Source: an uncultured Bacteroidales bacterium (lineage in GTDB: Bacteria > Bacteroidota > Bacteroidia > Bacteroidales > Bacteroidaceae). From it: a stretch of 61,733 bases of DNA. Shown in pieces: positions 54,206 through 61,733 of this stretch. How positions within the stretch are numbered: position 1 is the stretch's first letter; each line of letters opens with the position of its first letter. Location of the stretch: contig CADCDP010000009.1 of the NCBI GenBank assembly GCA_902800305.1, forward strand, positions 1 through 61,733. Direction: 5' to 3'. Under the pieces are notes generated by a model. That model was not told the DNA's origin. It made no database searches and was given only the letters and a program-made list of their open reading frames with translations. Position numbers and translations under genes: made by a program.

Positions 54206-54847
54206 ATGAGAATCAAAAAATTCGAGGTGAACCCGTTGTGCGAGAACTGCTATGTGGTCAGCGACGACACAAAGGAAGCCGTCATCATCGACTGCGGTTG
54301 TTCGGACGAAAGCGAGTGGTCGGACATCAAGAAGTACATCGCCACAGAAGACCTGCAAGTGAAGCATCTGCTGAACACACATCTGCATTTCGACCATGTG
54401 TGGGGCAACGCCCTTGTTTACAGAGACCTGGCACTTCGTCCCGAAGCCAACTACGAAGACCTTGGCATCTACGAGCGCATGGACGAGCAGATTCGCTCGG
54501 TGGTGGGCATCAGCATCCCGCATCCCCCCATGCCGCCATTGGGTCGTTCTCTTTTGGACGGCAGCGAAATTACCTTTGGCAACACGACCTTGAAGGTGTT
54601 TTCCACCCCAGGACATTCTCGTGGCAGCATCTGTTTCTACTCAGAAGACGATGGTGTGCTCTTCTCTGGCGACACCCTCTTCTGTGGCAGTTGTGGACGC
54701 ACCGACTTGGAAGGCGGCAACATACAACAGATGCTGAATAGCCTCAAAAGACTCAGCGCCCTACCCGACTCCACCCAAGTATGGTGTGGGCATGGCCCCT
54801 CCACCACTATCGGAAGAGAGAACACTTATAATATGTATATGCGTTAA
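54206..54847 (+). CDS. MBL-fold metallo-hydrolase (glyoxalase II-like)
   Basis: A 213-residue zinc hydrolase with the HxHxDH motif complete (His59, His61, Asp63, His64 in THLHFDHVWG), a further metal His in TPGHSRGS and FSGDTLF carrying the bridging Asp. The family cleaves thioesters such as S-lactoylglutathione, or related esters; the real substrate is unknown. It starts 2 bases after the rsmG stop. Confidence 0.92.
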   Translation: MRIKKFEVNPLCENCYVVSDDTKEAVIIDCGCSDESEWSDIKKYIATEDLQVKHLLNTHLHFDHVWGNALVYRDLALRPEANYEDLGIYERMDEQIRSVVGISIPHPPMPPLGRSLLDGSEITFGNTTLKVFSTPGHSRGSICFYSEDDGVLFSGDTLFCGSCGRTDLEGGNIQQMLNSLKRLSALPDSTQVWCGHGPSTTIGRENTYNMYMR

Positions 54848-54858
54848 TAGAGAACTGC

Positions 54859-55347
54859 ATGGAGACAAGACCCCATCAACCCGTGACACTCTTGCCAAGT
54901 GAGAAGGCCCTGCAAGTGTGGGGGGCAATGGTCATTTTGTTGACAGGCGGAATCATCTATTTACTTTCCCGTCCTACCACACTGATTCTCTTCCGTGTAC
55001 CCCATCTCTTAGGATGGTCAAACACCATCGAAAGGTTGCGCGAATCAATGTCCATCTCGTTGCCAGAATGGGTTGTGTTTAATCTACCTGATGCATTATG
55101 GGCAGGAGCATACATCATGACGATAGATTCTGTCACTCAAAAATCGTCCACACAAGTTCGTCTGGTGTCGGCCTCTATCGTGCCTACCATCGGAGTGGTA
55201 TCGGAATTTCTGCAAGCATTCTCCCTCTTGCCAGGCACTTTCGACCCACTCGATTTGCTATCATACGCCACTCCATACATTATTTATATTCTTATCACCT
55301 TAAGGCGAGTTCAATCCATGACCGCCATCAATAAAAACATCGCATGA
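54859..55347 (+). CDS. Small multi-helix membrane protein, possibly VanZ-like
   Basis: A 162-residue protein with about four hydrophobic helices (near 22-42, 75-95, 110-128 and 135-152). The segment EFLQAFSLLPGTFDPLDLLSYA resembles the DxxDxxxN region of VanZ-like proteins, but the match is weak. Its stop overlaps the start of the membrane-anchored AAA ATPase gene by 4 bases (ATGA), which suggests they work together at the membrane. Confidence 0.7.
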   Translation: METRPHQPVTLLPSEKALQVWGAMVILLTGGIIYLLSRPTTLILFRVPHLLGWSNTIERLRESMSISLPEWVVFNLPDALWAGAYIMTIDSVTQKSSTQVRLVSASIVPTIGVVSEFLQAFSLLPGTFDPLDLLSYATPYIIYILITLRRVQSMTAINKNIA

Positions 55348-56390
55348 ACTTCACAAGCAAACAAATCGTGACAATGGTGGTGGCTATAGCCGTCATCTTC
55401 GTCGTATTGGGTGCCCTCACCTATGCAATAGATTCAGATGATTCTGACACCAACAATATGGCCGTTGAAGATACAACAACGACAGCAAAAGCCAATCCAG
55501 AAGAAAAACCAGACGAAGAAGATGGAAACGTTGTTGTCAACGAACCATTGGATACAGACCCCTACAAGGAACTGGATGAACTGATAGGTCTGGAAGAAGT
55601 AAAGACTGAAGTACATTCATTGGTAAACTTTGTGAAAGTGCAGAAGATGCGCGAGAAACAGGGCATGAAGACTCCGAAGTTGTCTTACCATCTCGTCTTC
55701 ACAGGTAGCCCTGGCACAGGAAAGACCACAGTGGCACGCATTGTGGCTCGCATTTATAAAGATCTCGGCATCTTGAAAAGGGGACATACTGTAGAAACTG
55801 ACCGTTCAGGATTGGTGGGCGAATATGTGGGTCAAACCGCCCCCAAAACCAACAATGTGATTGACTCGGCTCTCAACGGTGTACTCTTCATCGACGAAGC
55901 TTATGCTTTAGTTCCCGACAGGGCACACAATGACTATGGACAAGAAGCCATCTCCACGCTGCTGAAGCGCATGGAGGATGACCGCGACCGACTGGTGGTC
56001 ATTATCGCAGGCTACCCTAACGAAATGCAGCGATTTATTGACTCCAATCCAGGTTTGCAATCGCGTTTTAACCGCTACATCAACTTTCCTGACTACACAC
56101 CAGAAGAACTGGTGCGCATCTTCAAAATGTATCTGAAAAAGAACGAATACACCATGAGCCAAGAAACGGAAGCCTATCTACTTCAACGCATCGAATACGT
56201 CGTGGCTCATAAAAACCGCAATTTCGGCAATGCACGCTATATGCGCAACATCTTTGAGAAAACAATCCAACATCATGCAAACCGCCTAAGCCATATAAAT
56301 CATGCCACAGTCAAGCAACTGTCCGAAATCAACATAGAAGATATCCAGGCGGCTTTGCAACAACAAACCAATATTAAACGCCAGCAATAG
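55344..56390 (+). CDS. Membrane-anchored AAA ATPase of the CbxX/CfxQ (SpoVK) type
   Basis: A 348-residue ATPase. One N-terminal helix (about residues 10-27) is followed by an acidic linker (30-72) and a complete CbxX/CfxQ-type AAA domain: ELDELIGLEEVKTEVHSL, Walker A GSPGTGKTT (Lys127), GLVGEYVGQTAPKT pore loop, Walker B VLFIDEAYAL (Asp184, Glu185), and arginine-finger region GNARYMRN. CbxX proteins remodel Rubisco, while other SpoVK-like ATPases have varied roles. An N-terminal membrane anchor is not usual for this group. It is coupled to the small membrane protein upstream. No Rubisco is present, so the target is unknown. Confidence 0.88.
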   Translation: MNFTSKQIVTMVVAIAVIFVVLGALTYAIDSDDSDTNNMAVEDTTTTAKANPEEKPDEEDGNVVVNEPLDTDPYKELDELIGLEEVKTEVHSLVNFVKVQKMREKQGMKTPKLSYHLVFTGSPGTGKTTVARIVARIYKDLGILKRGHTVETDRSGLVGEYVGQTAPKTNNVIDSALNGVLFIDEAYALVPDRAHNDYGQEAISTLLKRMEDDRDRLVVIIAGYPNEMQRFIDSNPGLQSRFNRYINFPDYTPEELVRIFKMYLKKNEYTMSQETEAYLLQRIEYVVAHKNRNFGNARYMRNIFEKTIQHHANRLSHINHATVKQLSEINIEDIQAALQQQTNIKRQQ

Positions 56391-56452
56391 CGACCAGTGA
56401 AACGTATGTCATTCGTGGCCGAAGCAATACGGAATGAATGCCGAAACCCATT

Positions 56453-56496
56453 AAATATTTCTGCAAGACAACACACTTGCAGAAATATTTTCTTTT
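56453..56496 (+). terminator. Intrinsic terminator after the AAA ATPase gene
   Basis: The arms AAATATTTCTGCAAG (56453-56467) and CTTGCAGAAATATTT (56476-56490) are a perfect 15-bp match, followed by TCTTTT. Confidence 0.92.
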
Positions 56497-56534
56497 ATAA
56501 AAGCGTTTCCTTGGAAGGTTTTGCCTTTTAGTCG

Positions 56535-56542
56535 TAACTTTG
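56535..56542 (+). promoter_or_regulatory. -7 element for metY
   Basis: TAACTTTG; CTTG at 56510-56513 stands 21 bases upstream as a weak -33. A leader of about 80 bases with a short ACCC-GTT-GGGT hairpin follows. No known methionine riboswitch pattern is visible in it. Confidence 0.5.
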
Positions 56543-56628
56543 CAGCGTCAAAACAAAAAGCCCACCCGTTGGGTCAACCGACAAAAGCAAACAACTAAAA
56601 AATTTAATCATCAAAAACAAATACAACT

Positions 56629-57912
56629 ATGGCAAAAAAACTTCACATCGAGACATTGGCACTTCATGTAGGTCAGGAACAACCAGACCCAGCAACCGAT
56701 TCACGTGCCGTTCCTATTTATCAGACCACTTCTTACGTGTTCCGTAACTCACAGCATGCAGCCGACCGCTTCGGACTTCGCGACGCCGGCAACATCTACG
56801 GACGTTTGACCAACACCACCCAGAGCGTGTTTGAAGAGCGCGTCGCTGCCCTCGAAGGCGGTGTAGCTGGACTTGCTGTCGCATCAGGTGCCGCCGCTAT
56901 CACTTACGCACTCCAGAACATCGCACAGAACGGTGACCACATCGTGGCAGCCGACAACCTCTATGGCGGTTCCTACAATCTCATTACCCATACACTCAGC
57001 ACACAGGGTATCGCCAACACCATCATCAACGTGAACGACCTTGAGGCATTGGAAAATGCGATTCAACCCAACACGAAAGCCGTGTATGTGGAAACCTTCG
57101 GCAACCCCAACAGCGACGTGACCAATCTGGATGCCATTTCAGCCATCGCACACAAACACAATATCGCTGTCATCGTCGATAACACCTTCGCACCCATCAT
57201 CTTCCGACCCATCGAGCACGGTGCCGACGTGGTGGTTCACTCTGCCACCAAGTTCATCGGCGGACATGGTTCCTCACTCGGCGGTGTCATCGTCGATGCC
57301 GGCACATTCGACTGGAAAGCCAATGCAGACAAGTACCCCACCATCGCTAAGCCAGACCCATCCTATCATGGTGCCGTGTTTGCCGACGTAGCCGGTGCAG
57401 CCGCTTTCGTCACCCGCATCCGTGCCGTCATCCTGCGCGACACAGGTGCCACCATCTCTCCCTTCAACGCATGGATTCTCCTGCAAGGCGTGGAGTCGCT
57501 GCCACTGCGCATCGAGCGTCACTCTTACAACGCACAGAAAGTCGTAGAGTATCTGAACCAGCACCCCAAGGTGAAGAGCGTGAGCCACCCGCTCCTGCCC
57601 TCTCATCCCGACCACGACCTCTACCAGAAGTACTTCCCCAATGGCGGCGGCAGCATCTTCACCTTCGAGATTGACGGAACACAGGAGGATGCCTGGAAGT
57701 TCATCGACTCTCTGCAAATCTTCTCGCTCCTCGCCAACGTTGCCGACGTCAAGTCGCTGGTCATCCACCCCTACACCACAACACACTCACAACTCAGCCC
57801 CGAGGAACTGGCAGAGCAGCACATCACGCCATCGACCGTGCGCCTCTCCATCGGCGTGGAACATATCGACGACATCATCGCCGACCTCGACCAAGCATTT
57901 GCACAAATCTAA
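56629..57912 (+). CDS. metY: O-acetylhomoserine sulfhydrylase
   Basis: A 427-residue PLP enzyme of the Cys/Met metabolism family that forms homocysteine from O-acetylhomoserine and sulfide. The N terminus is HIETLALHVGQEQPDPATDSRAVPIYQTTSY, the cofactor loop AVASGAAAI follows, and the PLP-binding Lys208 is in HSATKFIGGHG. The C terminus has the expected LSIGVEHIDDIIADLDQAF. It is directly followed by cysK, so both sulfide-assimilating steps are encoded together. Confidence 0.94.
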   Translation: MAKKLHIETLALHVGQEQPDPATDSRAVPIYQTTSYVFRNSQHAADRFGLRDAGNIYGRLTNTTQSVFEERVAALEGGVAGLAVASGAAAITYALQNIAQNGDHIVAADNLYGGSYNLITHTLSTQGIANTIINVNDLEALENAIQPNTKAVYVETFGNPNSDVTNLDAISAIAHKHNIAVIVDNTFAPIIFRPIEHGADVVVHSATKFIGGHGSSLGGVIVDAGTFDWKANADKYPTIAKPDPSYHGAVFADVAGAAAFVTRIRAVILRDTGATISPFNAWILLQGVESLPLRIERHSYNAQKVVEYLNQHPKVKSVSHPLLPSHPDHDLYQKYFPNGGGSIFTFEIDGTQEDAWKFIDSLQIFSLLANVADVKSLVIHPYTTTHSQLSPEELAEQHITPSTVRLSIGVEHIDDIIADLDQAFAQI

Positions 57913-57929
57913 AAAAGTTCGTAACTTTG
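57898..57929 (+). promoter_or_regulatory. Promoter of cysK inside the end of metY
   Basis: TTTG (57898-57901), 20 bases, TAACTTTG (57922-57929). The -33 element lies within the last codons of metY, so cysK can be transcribed independently. Confidence 0.78.
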
Positions 57930-57960
57930 CACAAAATTCAACAAAAAACTTCATATCACT

Positions 57961-58908
57961 ATGGCTAAAATTGCAAAACAACTGACAGAGCTGGTAGGTA
58001 ACACCCCTTTGCTGCAACTCAACGCATACTCTGCCAAGGAGAATCTTCAAACGAACATCATCGCCAAACTGGAGTACTTCAACCCTGCAGGTTCCGTGAA
58101 AGACCGCATCGCTCTCGCCATGATTGAGGATGCCGAAAAGCGTGGTGCCATCAAGCCCGGTGCCACCATCATCGAGCCAACTTCGGGCAACACGGGCGTA
58201 GGACTCGCTTTCGTCAGTGCCGTGAAGGGCTACAAGCTCATCCTCACGATGCCTGAGACCATGTCCATCGAGCGTCGCAACCTCGTGAAGGCATACGGAG
58301 CCACTGTCGTGCTCACTCCTGGTTCGGCTGGCATGAAAGGTGCCATCGCCAAGGCAGAGGAACTGCGCACCAACACCCCAGGTGCCATCATCCTCCAGCA
58401 GTTTGAGAACCCCGCCAACCCAGCCATCCACTATGCTACCACTGCCGAGGAAATCTGGCGCGACACGGACGGAAAGATTGACATCTTTGTGGCAGGAGTC
58501 GGCACAGGCGGTACCGTGAGCGGCATCGGCAAACGCCTCAAGGAACTGAACCCCAACGTGAAGATTGTGGCTGTCGAGCCAGAGACCTCCGCCGTGCTCA
58601 GCGGTGAAGCTCCTGGTGCCCACAAGATTCAGGGCATCGGTGCTGGCTTCATCCCCAAGACTTTCGACCGCAACGCTGTCGATGAAATCTTCAAGGCTCC
58701 CAACGATGCCGCCATCCTGACCAGTCGCAAGATTGCCGCTGCCGAAGGTCTCCTCGTCGGCATCTCCTCTGGCGCCTCCGCCTACGCAGCCACCCAAATC
58801 GCCAAAGACCCAGCCAACAAGGGCAAGGTGATTGTGGCACTCCTGCCCGACACTGGCGAGCGTTATCTCTCAACCGTCCTCTACGACTTCGAGAACTATC
58901 CACTATAA
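57961..58908 (+). CDS. cysK: Cysteine synthase (O-acetylserine sulfhydrylase A)
   Basis: A 315-residue PLP enzyme making cysteine from O-acetylserine and sulfide. Family motifs are clear: LVGNTPLLQL, PLP-binding Lys47 in NPAGSVKDRIA, the substrate loop PTSGNTGVGLAF and the GVGTGGTVSGIG phosphate-binding loop. The length matches CysK. Its own promoter and a strong downstream terminator make it an independent unit after metY. Confidence 0.97.
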   Translation: MAKIAKQLTELVGNTPLLQLNAYSAKENLQTNIIAKLEYFNPAGSVKDRIALAMIEDAEKRGAIKPGATIIEPTSGNTGVGLAFVSAVKGYKLILTMPETMSIERRNLVKAYGATVVLTPGSAGMKGAIAKAEELRTNTPGAIILQQFENPANPAIHYATTAEEIWRDTDGKIDIFVAGVGTGGTVSGIGKRLKELNPNVKIVAVEPETSAVLSGEAPGAHKIQGIGAGFIPKTFDRNAVDEIFKAPNDAAILTSRKIAAAEGLLVGISSGASAYAATQIAKDPANKGKVIVALLPDTGERYLSTVLYDFENYPL

Positions 58909-58929
58909 ACAAGTCATAGCAGCATGACA

Positions 58930-58970
58930 GAAAGGCAGCCTCTCCATCTCCGAGGGGCTGCCTTTCTTTT
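58930..58970 (+). terminator. Intrinsic terminator after cysK
   Basis: GAAAGGCAGCC (58930-58940) pairs with GGCTGCCTTTC (near 58956-58966) around an inner TCTCC/CGAGG region, followed by TTTT. Confidence 0.9.
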
Positions 58971-58977
58971 ACATTTA

Positions 58978-59021
58978 TCATTTATCATTTGTCCTTTATC
59001 ATTTAGACGCGGAGTGTCGCT
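58978..59021. repeat. 44-bp direct repeat, intergenic copy
   Basis: This 44-base stretch recurs at 59137-59180 with one mismatch (T for C in GGAGTGTCGCT). The second copy lies inside the coding sequence of the InlB-repeat protein (encoding the SDAPRLNDKGQMIND region); this one lies just after its stop, 159 bases away. Confidence 0.9.
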
Positions 59022-59036
59022 AATTACCTTTTACAT

Positions 59037-61733
59037 TTAAAATTCACAAATGACGACCTTCCGTCCATTGTTGATATACAATCCCTTCGTCGTCGGCTTG
59101 CCGTTAAGCTTGCGACCGCTAAGGTCGTACCACACATCATTTATCATTTGTCCTTTATCATTTAGACGCGGAGCGTCGCTGATGCCCGTTTCCTCGGAGT
59201 CGTCGTCGAAGTTGAGGACGAAGGAGCGGATTTTGGCATCCATATTGCCGTCCTTCAGTCGGAAGTACGCACGTTGGGCACCGATGGTCATGCTGGCATT
59301 GGGCCAGTAGAGCGTGTTCCCACTGCCGAGGTAGAGCAAAGTGTTGTCGCCCTTTGTGCCGATGCGGACAGGGGTGTAGCCACCCACAAAGTCAATGTAC
59401 GTCTGCGTCACAGGATACAGCCCCTTCTTGATAGTCACACCGCTAAACACTGGTTCATAGAGAGTTGGAGACTCTGTATTGTTGCTCCACTTGATGATGT
59501 AGGGCACACCAGCCGCCAGCGTAGTCACGTCTCCCTTAGCGGTGAAGTTCAGCGTCAGCGTGCCGTTGCTGAAGTCCGAGTTGTCGAGCGTCCTCACGTC
59601 CACCCCGTCGTCATCGAGGGGCGAACCCGCGAGCTTAACGTCGAAAGGCAGACAGATGGTGTTCCAATCACCGTCCTTGTAGAGCGTACGGCCCTCAAGC
59701 TTCACGTCTTTCTTTTTACCGTTATTAGCAGTGATGATGGCGCTGTTGTCGGTATTGTCGGCAAGAGTGATGGTGGTAGGTTCGAGTGTCACGGGGTCGG
59801 TGTACACTTTGCCGCCATACGTTACCACGCCATCGGGGATGTTGTCTTCATAGTCAGTGTTGATGGAGTAGCCCTCAGGCAGATAGCGCGAGAACTCGCT
59901 CCTGACCCTCGCGTCGTTGTAGCCGCTGAGCTTAGCTCGCTCCAGTACGACGCACGAGGTGCCGTCGATGTCGAGGTTGAAGCCGTTTTCGGCACCGCCT
60001 CCAAGATAGGTGCTGCCAACGATATACAGCTGGCTGCCGTTGGTCACGACGATGTTCTTGGCCAGCCATTGTAAGCCCCAATACGAAACTAATTCTTGTT
60101 GTTCGTTGTATCTGGATACTTCTTCGCAGTGTACCTCCGCATGGTCGAGCGTCAGGGTTTGATCGTTGCCAACGTTCAGGTTGTTGATGATGCAGCGCAG
60201 CGTTCCGTTCTTCACCGTCAGGTTTCCCGACATGTCGATGCTGCCGAGTGTCGCGCTGTGGCTACCTAAGTCAAGGATAAAGCTAAAGCTCTCACTCCCA
60301 TTATTACATTTAGCATCAGGCTTGTTGACATCTTCGCACAGCAGCACAATTTCGTTGGCTTCCACATCGTCAAACGCGGCCTCAAGCGACGAATAGCTCT
60401 TCTGCCCAATCATAGCGACAGCATGAGTCATCGGTATCGGCTCAGTGTAAGTGTCGGTGTATGTCTGCCCGTAATGCGTCTGAGTCACCGTGTACGTCCT
60501 CTCGCCCTCTGTGTACTCTCCCGGCTCAGTCGTCACTTCGTTCGTGATTTCATCGCTATACGATACCGTCGAAATTGCACGATGACAATTCTTGCATTCC
60601 ATCCGCAGTATGGCCATTATCCCGCCGTCATAAGTGCTTCTTCCCCATGTCCATTCACACTTGCCGAATTCATGGTTCAACTTAGGAAGGAGCACTTCCG
60701 ACTTATCGGTTAACTCGTAGGTGTAGCTGTTGCCCTCGTGTACTTCTTTATAGTACAAAGCAAAATAAGTGTAATGCTCTATGCAGCCCTCCTGACCGCA
60801 GCCCGGCTCCTCTGCCTCGTGTTTCACGAGGTTGCACCACCTCGCACTGACCGTGATATTCTCCGCTGGCATGAGGTAAGGCAGACCATCCCAGTACATG
60901 AATATGTTTCCCTGCTTTGTCGGGTTGGCGGGTGCAGTTATCACCGACCCGTAATCCAGCGTTATCGGTTCAAAGACCGTTCCGCCGTCCGTGTCGAAGG
61001 TGATGGTGTACTGGTTCAACGTCCAATGAGCCTTGTACGACTTTTCGCCCTCGGTGGTCGTGACAGTCACTTCGGTCTGAGGAATCTCGCCGTTCGAGCC
61101 TGTCCAGCCCGTGAAGCGGTAGCCCTCTTTTGTCGGGGCAGAAAGCGTGATTGGCGATCCGTTGGTGTTGTAGTACAGCGGATTGTCCACCGAGTTCGTC
61201 CCGCCGTCCAGGTCATACTTGATGGCGTTGACGTGCTGCTCCCACTTCGCGTAAAGCGTCATGTCCTCCGATATGGGAGTGTTTGCAAAATCCCACTTCG
61301 TTCCACCGTCGCGCTCCGTGTACCATCCGCAGAAGACATACTCGCTCGCTGTCAGTGCATCAGGCTCACACACAAGATCGCCCACTCTCGCAATCTGCAA
61401 GGCAGGAGCCGTCCCGTGTCCGTTCGCATCAAACGTAACCATCTTGTCCTGACTCTCCCAAATAGCTTTGACCTGTATGAACCTGCCAGAATCGTTTTCC
61501 TCTATGTCCTTGTCAAGTGTCACCTTGCTTCCGGGCTGATACGGAGTCCCGCCTATCTCCCAGCATACAAAATTATAGCCATCACGAGTAAAATCACATT
61601 CTGGAAGTTCGTATTCAGTTCCGCATCCCCTGACCACGCTGGCCATTGTTCCGTTCGCGCCGTCGCCGTCAAACCTGACTTCCAGCTTAAGGGATATGGT
61701 GCGCCCGCCGATGTTGTCCAGTGTCGGCGCAGT
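59037..61733 (-). CDS. InlB-repeat (Listeria-Bacteroides repeat) surface protein, N terminus outside window
   Basis: An open frame that continues past the window end; 899 residues are visible. The first 230 residues contain several InlB B-repeat / List_Bact_rpt units of the pattern FDxNGxGTxP..GxxFxGWY, such as TFDANGHGTAPALQI and TGWTGSNGEIP. A middle part (about 380-700) has beta-helix-like and Cys-containing strands. The last segment has the VTTLAAGVPYIIKW type domain. The C terminus, WYDLSGRKLNGKPTTKG then YINNGRKVVICEF, is a type IX-like sorting tail. Probably a large surface adhesin or binding protein. Confidence 0.85.
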   Translation of the reverse strand, partial: TAPTLDNIGGRTISLKLEVRFDGDGANGTMASVVRGCGTEYELPECDFTRDGYNFVCWEIGGTPYQPGSKVTLDKDIEENDSGRFIQVKAIWESQDKMVTFDANGHGTAPALQIARVGDLVCEPDALTASEYVFCGWYTERDGGTKWDFANTPISEDMTLYAKWEQHVNAIKYDLDGGTNSVDNPLYYNTNGSPITLSAPTKEGYRFTGWTGSNGEIPQTEVTVTTTEGEKSYKAHWTLNQYTITFDTDGGTVFEPITLDYGSVITAPANPTKQGNIFMYWDGLPYLMPAENITVSARWCNLVKHEAEEPGCGQEGCIEHYTYFALYYKEVHEGNSYTYELTDKSEVLLPKLNHEFGKCEWTWGRSTYDGGIMAILRMECKNCHRAISTVSYSDEITNEVTTEPGEYTEGERTYTVTQTHYGQTYTDTYTEPIPMTHAVAMIGQKSYSSLEAAFDDVEANEIVLLCEDVNKPDAKCNNGSESFSFILDLGSHSATLGSIDMSGNLTVKNGTLRCIINNLNVGNDQTLTLDHAEVHCEEVSRYNEQQELVSYWGLQWLAKNIVVTNGSQLYIVGSTYLGGGAENGFNLDIDGTSCVVLERAKLSGYNDARVRSEFSRYLPEGYSINTDYEDNIPDGVVTYGGKVYTDPVTLEPTTITLADNTDNSAIITANNGKKKDVKLEGRTLYKDGDWNTICLPFDVKLAGSPLDDDGVDVRTLDNSDFSNGTLTLNFTAKGDVTTLAAGVPYIIKWSNNTESPTLYEPVFSGVTIKKGLYPVTQTYIDFVGGYTPVRIGTKGDNTLLYLGSGNTLYWPNASMTIGAQRAYFRLKDGNMDAKIRSFVLNFDDDSEETGISDAPRLNDKGQMINDVWYDLSGRKLNGKPTTKGLYINNGRKVVICEF

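Noticed and set aside
56543..56628. Possible SAM riboswitch before metY
   Set aside because: The leader is only about 80 bases with one short hairpin and none of the conserved SAM riboswitch segments.

Overview
The window is a chromosomal stretch of a Bacteroidales bacterium, most probably Prevotella or a close relative. Evidence: repeated promoters of the Bacteroidetes type (TTTG, 19-20 bases, TAnnTTTG) with almost no Shine-Dalgarno sequences; lineage-typical genes (long NusB, YbbR, DUF5606, DUF4301, DUF3276/PUR, L25/Ctc, DUF5689); lipoproteins whose lipidated Cys is followed by Ser and acidic residues; and secreted proteins ending in a short sorting-like tail (xLxGRKx..GxYIxxGKKxxVK).

Layout. 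(1) 0.3-12.8 kb, minus strand: an exopolysaccharide/O-antigen-type cluster read from an SLBB outer-membrane exporter (wza type) through UDP-galactopyranose mutase, Wzz, Wzx flippase, Wzy-type polymerase, an exported CotH-like kinase, a hexapeptide acyltransferase, a WbsX-like protein and two family-2 glycosyltransferases. No initiating sugar-phosphate transferase is in view. (2) 13.0-17.2 kb: exported PepC-type cysteine aminopeptidase, PepT and an AAA ATPase. (3) 17.2-26.4 kb, accessory: an orphan MNT nucleotidyltransferase, small secreted and membrane proteins, a structured ncRNA candidate with its own promoter and terminator, three unrecognised proteins, an HU-like protein, a DUF5675 protein and, divergently, an SF2 helicase-like gene overlapping an AEP primase. 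(4) 26.4-34 kb: housekeeping genes hslR, pth, rplY, PUR, nusB, yajC, ybbR, coaE and DUF5606, with an unusual P-loop lipoprotein inserted between nusB and yajC. (5) 33.9-44.2 kb: a secreted EEP nuclease divergent from a TonB receptor, DUF5689 lipoprotein, OB-repeat lipoprotein, lipoprotein DNA/RNA nuclease and large exported OB/CHB_HEX protein, best read as a surface nucleic-acid scavenging locus. (6) 44.4-58.9 kb: ADP-forming acyl-CoA synthetase, exported GH2 beta-galactosidase, a lipoprotein, a YARHG protein, DUF4301, rsmG, an MBL hydrolase, a small membrane protein with a membrane-anchored CbxX-type AAA ATPase, metY and cysK. (7) 59.0 kb to the end: the C-terminal part of a large InlB-repeat surface protein.

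The main non-coding signals are a MITE-like repeat family (four copies, one with 24-bp perfect terminal inverted repeats and a possible 3-bp target duplication), the ncRNA candidate at about 19.24-19.47 kb, a 13-unit heptamer array before a glycosyltransferase, an octamer array before the DUF5606 gene, and several long palindromes. No tRNA, rRNA, CRISPR array, integrase or intact insertion sequence was seen.
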